A stretch of DNA of 8,622 bases, from positions 1 through 8,622 of the forward strand of contig URZJ01000069.1 of the NCBI GenBank assembly GCA_900552395.1. The letters are read 5' to 3'. Position numbers and translations under genes: made by a program. Shown here one piece after another: positions 6,166 through 8,622 of the stretch. The notes under the pieces were generated by a model that saw only the letters and a list, made by a program, of their open reading frames with translations, was not told the origin of the DNA and ran no database searches. This DNA comes from an uncultured Collinsella sp. (GTDB lineage Bacteria; Actinomycetota; Coriobacteriia; Coriobacteriales; Coriobacteriaceae). Each line of letters starts with the position of its first letter. The stretch's first letter is position 1.

Positions 6166-6209
6166 GCGCATGGTACCCTTGTTATCGTTTAAGAGGAGGT
6201 ACCATGCGC
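6166..6209 (+). promoter_or_regulatory. Perfect 12-bp inverted repeat enclosing the nrdR start site
   Basis: GCGCATGGTACC (6166-6177) and GGTACCATGCGC (6198-6209) are exact reverse complements separated by 20 bases. The right arm includes the last two bases of the ribosome binding site GAGGAGG (6193-6199), the ATG at 6204 and the first codon after it; the remaining purines AAGAGGA lie in the loop. In RNA the hairpin would hide the start codon. It could act as a translational switch, an operator palindrome, or a partial terminator for the LysM gene; there is no T-run after it. Confidence 0.7.
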
Positions 6210-6647
6210 TGTCCCAAATGCGGCAAGGCACATACCCGCGTCGTTGATTCCCGTATGCAGGAGTCAAATAACACCATTAAGCGCCGTCGCGAATGTTGCT
6301 CGTGTAACTACCGCTTTACAACGTTTGAGCGATGCGAGGACCCTATCGAGGTCATTAAGTCAGATGGAACTAAGCAGCGGTTCGATCGCAATAAGCTTCT
6401 TGTCGGCTTGATGCGCGCCACCATCAAGCGCGATATCGACACTAAGAAGCTCAATGAGATTATCGATGACATCGAGGTCGAGCTTCGCTCTCGCACGCTG
6501 ACGGCCGTCACGTCCCATGAGTTGGGTGACATGGTGCTCAAGCGCTTGGCCAAGATCGACAAGGTTGCGTACATCCGTTTTGCCTCGGTCTACCGCGATT
6601 TCAAAGACGTCGATGAATTTCTGCAAGAGCTCGACAAGCTAAGGTGA
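6204..6647 (+). CDS. nrdR: Ribonucleotide reductase transcriptional repressor NrdR
   Basis: This 147-residue regulator represses ribonucleotide reductase operons by sensing ATP/dATP through an ATP-cone. The N-terminal zinc ribbon has Cys3-X2-Cys6 and Cys31-X2-Cys34 around the conserved VVDSR and RRRECCSC...RFTTFE elements; Cys32 is an extra cysteine. The ATP-cone spans roughly residues 47-137, with the typical IKSDGTKQRFDRNKL nucleotide-binding loop and IRFASVYRDF near its end. A strong ribosome binding site (6193-6199) fixes the ATG at 6204, but a 12-bp inverted repeat could sequester it. It follows the LysM gene by 51 bp and precedes dut by 4 bp, so it may receive SOS-promoter transcription as well. 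No ribonucleotide reductase gene or clear NrdR box is in the window. Confidence 0.96.
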   Translation: MRCPKCGKAHTRVVDSRMQESNNTIKRRRECCSCNYRFTTFERCEDPIEVIKSDGTKQRFDRNKLLVGLMRATIKRDIDTKKLNEIIDDIEVELRSRTLTAVTSHELGDMVLKRLAKIDKVAYIRFASVYRDFKDVDEFLQELDKLR

Positions 6648-6651
6648 TTCC

Positions 6652-7095
6652 ATGTCCAACATTACCGTCAACATAAAGCGTCTCGACCCCACCCTCGAGC
6701 TTCCCAAATACGCCCATCCCACCGATGCCGGCTTGGATCTACGCTCCAACGAAGACTGCGTCCTGAAGCCCTTCGAACGCCGTCTGGTCTCTACGGGGCT
6801 GGCCATCGCCCTGCCCGATGGCTACGCCGGCTTCGTCCAGCCCCGCAGCGGCTTGGCCATCAAGCAGGGCCTGTCTATAGTCAACACGCCGGGCCTCATT
6901 GACGCCCACTACCGAGGAGAACTCAAGGTTATCCTTATCAACCTGGATCCCACCAACGACATCCAAATCAACAAAGGCGACCGCATCGCCCAGCTCGTCA
7001 TCCAAGAAGTCCCCACGGTCAACCTCGTAGAAGTAGAAGAACTAGACAAAACCGACCGAGGCAAAGGAGGCTTCGGCTCCAGCGGCGTCGCCTAG
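6652..7095 (+). CDS. dut: Deoxyuridine 5'-triphosphate nucleotidohydrolase (dUTPase)
   Basis: A 147-residue trimeric dUTPase that hydrolyses dUTP to dUMP and PPi, keeping uracil out of DNA and feeding dTMP synthesis. All five family motifs are present: DAGLDLRS (25-32), PRSGLA (64-69), VNTPGLIDAHYRGE (77-90, with Asp84 and Tyr87), GDRIAQLVI (109-117) and the C-terminal RGKGGFGSSG (136-145). AAGG (6641-6644), at the very end of nrdR, precedes ATG 6652 by 7 bases, so the two genes are tightly linked. Codon choice differs from its neighbours: glutamate is GAA in seven of eight cases (nrdR uses GAG in nine of eleven), and Ile, Val, Thr and Asn codons mostly end in C. The shift may mean separate history or different strand or expression pressure. 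Confidence 0.97.
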   Translation: MSNITVNIKRLDPTLELPKYAHPTDAGLDLRSNEDCVLKPFERRLVSTGLAIALPDGYAGFVQPRSGLAIKQGLSIVNTPGLIDAHYRGELKVILINLDPTNDIQINKGDRIAQLVIQEVPTVNLVEVEELDKTDRGKGGFGSSGVA

Positions 7096-7111
7096 GGGCG
7101 CTCGTATCCCT

Positions 7112-7214
7112 CCCGCCCGCCTCTCACGCATATAATTCCATGCTCAAACATTCTCGCTTCGCTTCGCTCGCTGCGAAACTGCGCGTGGAACGATATGTGT
7201 GAGAGGCAGGCGGG
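7112..7214 (+). repeat. Long palindromic hairpin element, copy A (after dut)
   Basis: The arms 7112-7143 and 7183-7214 pair over 32 positions with three mismatches (7118, 7134, 7135) and two G-T wobbles. The outer stem is rich in CCCGCCCGCC and CTCTCAC; the inner part, ATTCCATGC pairing with GCGTGGAA, belongs to a core (7130-7196) shared with copy B in opposite orientation. The loop region 7144-7182 contains ACATTCTCGCTTCGC and TGCGAAACTGC, which can form a further short stem. It has nine extra bases relative to copy B, apparently a TTCGC/TCGC slippage repeat. It starts 17 bases after the dut stop and lacks a T-run, so it is not a standard intrinsic terminator. Confidence 0.88.
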
Positions 7215-7248
7215 CGGCTACTCGCTTGAAACAATATTTACTTTTCTG

Positions 7249-7310
7249 GTAAGTCGATGCGATGAAGGGTCGCCTCCTTTGTCGCATCGACTTACTGTAT
7301 TTATATTTTT
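7249..7310 (+). terminator. Strong rho-independent terminator-like hairpin
   Basis: Bases 7249-7262 (GTAAGTCGATGCGA) pair perfectly with 7282-7295, and pairing continues inward to 7269/7275 with only wobble pairs added, giving a 21-bp stem and a 5-base loop TCGCC. The T-rich stretch TATTTATATTTTT (7298-7310 approximately) follows on the + strand, so it best terminates the nrdR-dut transcript. On the minus strand the sequence after the hairpin is A-rich with few T-runs, so the signal is directional. The stem is longer than usual for an intrinsic terminator. Confidence 0.65.
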
Positions 7311-7372
7311 CGGTTTCGCCTTTGCAGATTTTAATGGCGGGCATCCGGTATAGCTGCTAGCACGTAAACGTA

Positions 7373-7476
7373 GCTGCTCGGCGGGAGCCGCCCATATATC
7401 GTTCCACGCGCAGTTTCGCAGCGAAGCGAGAATGTTTGAGCATGGAATGATATATGGGCGGCTCCCGCCGAGCAGC
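7373..7476 (-). repeat. Long palindromic hairpin element, copy B (after the glycosyltransferase gene)
   Basis: The arms 7373-7409 and 7440-7476 pair over 37 positions with one mismatch (7407/7442) and one wobble (7401/7448). The outer stem, GCTGCTCGGCGGGAGCCGCC and its complement, differs from that of copy A, while the core at 7396-7453 matches copy A in reverse complement except for a 9-base gap and a few substitutions. On the minus strand it begins 10 bases after the glycosyltransferase stop (7487-7489), so relative to its upstream gene it has the same orientation as copy A has to dut. No T-run follows. Confidence 0.9.
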
Positions 7477-7486
7477 GGACTATCGC

Positions 7487-8622
7487 CTAGCGGATATGCG
7501 CGGGTTTTCCGCCCCAGTAGAAGCGGCAAAAGGCTCTTTTGCGCTTTTGGGGTTTGCCTACGAGCTCCATGGTTGCGATGGCTATGTCTTCGGCTGCGTG
7601 GGGGCGGCGTAGAACTTCGCCGTTGATGAGTAGCGCTTTGAGTGATTCGGGATGGTCGTGCAGGTGGCGCAGGGTTACGATGAGTTCTCGTGCGGTGGTG
7701 ACATGCATACTGGCGCCCATGCCGGTGAGCATCGTGGTGTTGGCCTTTTCCTGGCCATAGGACTTGCCCAGCAGGATCATCGGCAGATGCGCGCACAGGC
7801 ACTCGGTGACGGTGAGTCCGCCCGATTTGAGAATTGCCAGGTCGCAGCCGTGCATGAGGGCCGCCATGTCGTCCACGTAGTCCAGAACCGTAACGTTTTC
7901 GAGTTTCATGGCGTCGAAGAGCGTTTTGAGGCGGGTGGCATATTCGGTGTCTTTGCCCGGCAAAAAGACAAAGTGCATGTCTTCGAAGCTGCGTAGGAAG
8001 GGGAGGGTGCGGTCCATCTCCGCGCGAAAGCGAACGTACGGTTGAGACAAGCTGGCACCGGCCATTACCAGCACGACGGTCTTGTCAGTGGGGAGGTTGA
8101 ACTTAGCTAGCTCTTCCTCGCGATCGTAATCCGTGTCGAATCCGGCGCGAATAGGAATGCCGGTAATGCGAATCTTTGTCTCGAGCACCTTGCGCGGACG
8201 CAGCGTTTCGGCCATAAATTCGTTGGCAACACAGAATAAATCGGTGTCCTTGTGGGGCCACCATCCCTCGACTTCGTAGTCGGTCGGTACGCAGATGACC
8301 GGATAATCGATACCCGTAATTACGCGGGCGCCCACGGCAACATTGGCTGCCGTGATGTGCGTTGCAACCACGGCTATGGGCCTGCGGCTACGAATATATT
8401 CGTTGAAGGCGGGGAACATAATTCGCGACCATGCCGTTCCGCCACCCCAGAGAAGATGTCCCGTAAGCGTATATCGCCAGGTCAGGTCGTAAATGGGGCG
8501 TGTGGCTCCCGTAAAAGAAGCCGCGGTCTTATTGCCGTCGAATTTAATACGTCCAAAATCAAGGATATCGAGCACTTCAATCTCAATATCCTCGGGGATG
8601 CCATTGGTGCCGCGGATGAGGT
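7487..8622 (-). CDS. GT28-family glycosyltransferase, MGDG synthase/UgtP-like (partial, 5' end outside window)
   Basis: At least 378 residues of an MGDG-synthase or diacylglycerol-glucosyltransferase type enzyme, related to MurG, which moves a sugar from a UDP donor to a membrane lipid. The N-terminal part has TGATRPIYDLTWRYT, VATHITAANV and an ICVPTDYEVEGWWPH segment; the C-terminal donor-binding half contains LKSGGLTVTE (about 7799-7828) and the following LPMILLGKSYGQEKAN, a hallmark of the family. The frame stays open to the right edge without a stop, and the residues before the GTG at 8575 (IPEDIEIEVLDILDF) fit the usual early strand, so the true start, with the expected glycine-rich loop, is beyond the window. 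The final 25 or so residues are basic (KPQKRKRAFCRFY). The exact sugar and acceptor cannot be told from this sequence. Confidence 0.88.
   Translation of the reverse strand, partial: LIRGTNGIPEDIEIEVLDILDFGRIKFDGNKTAASFTGATRPIYDLTWRYTLTGHLLWGGGTAWSRIMFPAFNEYIRSRRPIAVVATHITAANVAVGARVITGIDYPVICVPTDYEVEGWWPHKDTDLFCVANEFMAETLRPRKVLETKIRITGIPIRAGFDTDYDREEELAKFNLPTDKTVVLVMAGASLSQPYVRFRAEMDRTLPFLRSFEDMHFVFLPGKDTEYATRLKTLFDAMKLENVTVLDYVDDMAALMHGCDLAILKSGGLTVTECLCAHLPMILLGKSYGQEKANTTMLTGMGASMHVTTARELIVTLRHLHDHPESLKALLINGEVLRRPHAAEDIAIATMELVGKPQKRKRAFCRFYWGGKPAHIR

Larger units (their letters stand above)
7096..7486. other. 391-bp convergent intergenic region rich in hairpins
   Basis: This gap lies between the stops of dut (+) and the glycosyltransferase (minus). 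It holds two inverted copies of a long palindromic element (7112-7214, 7373-7476) and a terminator-like hairpin (7249-7310). The rest is AT-richer filler with an 8-base direct repeat, TAGCTGCT, at 7351-7358 and 7371-7378. Open frames across it are shadows: they have no ribosome binding site, run through the palindromes and show no recognisable domain. Confidence 0.8.

Noticed and set aside
7112..7476. A single MITE or insertion sequence with A and B as terminal inverted repeats
   Set aside because: The outermost sequences of A and B differ, no target-site duplication is visible, and there is no transposase; two separate palindromic elements fit better.
7096..7486. CRISPR array in the repeat-rich gap
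   Set aside because: There are only two copies, in opposite orientation and with different outer stems, and no regular spacers or cas genes.
7218..7802. Minus-strand ORF of 194 residues over the intergenic region and the glycosyltransferase end, and smaller ORFs at 7144-7344 and 7432-7626
   Set aside because: They run through palindromes and terminator sequence, have low-complexity Arg/Pro content and overlap a better-supported gene.
8573..8575. GTG at 8575 as the start of the glycosyltransferase
   Set aside because: The frame remains open to the window edge with family-like residues before it, and the enzyme would lack its N-terminal glycine-rich loop.

Overview
The window looks like chromosomal backbone of a Gram-positive actinobacterium, most likely class Coriobacteriia and plausibly Collinsella. 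The evidence is GC-rich codon use with some AT-rich intergenic spots, a SpoVS gene directly before miaB-miaA-hflX, and a lexA | LysM-protein - nrdR arrangement of the kind known from Actinobacteria (Mycobacterium lexA/Rv2719c/nrdR) and, for the divergent pair, Bacillus (lexA/yneA). The genus is inferred from gene content, not from a marker gene. No rRNA, tRNA, CRISPR array, transposase or prophage gene is visible.

Layout. Positions 1-171 hold the 3' tail of an unidentified + strand gene. A + strand run follows: spoVS (246-563), miaB (603-1979), miaA (1979-2917) and hflX (2917-4206). The last three are joined by one-base TAATG stop/start overlaps. A minus-strand operon converges on it: lexA (5539-4895) followed by a membrane acyltransferase of the HGSNAT/DUF1624 family (4895-4191). 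That pair is also joined by TAATG, and its last 16 bp overlap the end of hflX. Divergent from lexA is a + strand run of a TM-LysM protein (5700-6152), nrdR (6204-6647) and dut (6652-7095). After a 391-bp intergenic region full of hairpins comes the 3' part of a minus-strand GT28 (MGDG-synthase/UgtP-like) glycosyltransferase, which runs off the right end.

How the genes work together. miaA and miaB make ms2i6A37 in tRNA, and hflX splits stalled ribosomes, so the first operon is a translation-quality module. The second half is a DNA-damage and nucleotide module. LexA probably represses itself, the downstream acyltransferase and the divergent LysM protein, a probable SOS division inhibitor of the YneA/Rv2719c/ChiZ type. 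It may do so through three GAACNNNNGTTC-type boxes centred exactly 28 bp apart, one lying between the -35 and -10 of the LysM-gene promoter. NrdR (ribonucleotide reductase repressor) and dUTPase follow and both tune dNTP pools.

The most unusual structures are two. First, two long inverted palindromic elements (7112-7214 and 7373-7476) share a core of about 58-67 bp but have different outer stems, each still self-complementary. Each sits just after the stop codon of a gene (dut, glycosyltransferase) in the same orientation relative to that gene. Second, a perfect 12-bp inverted repeat at the nrdR start would bury the start codon and part of the ribosome binding site in a hairpin.
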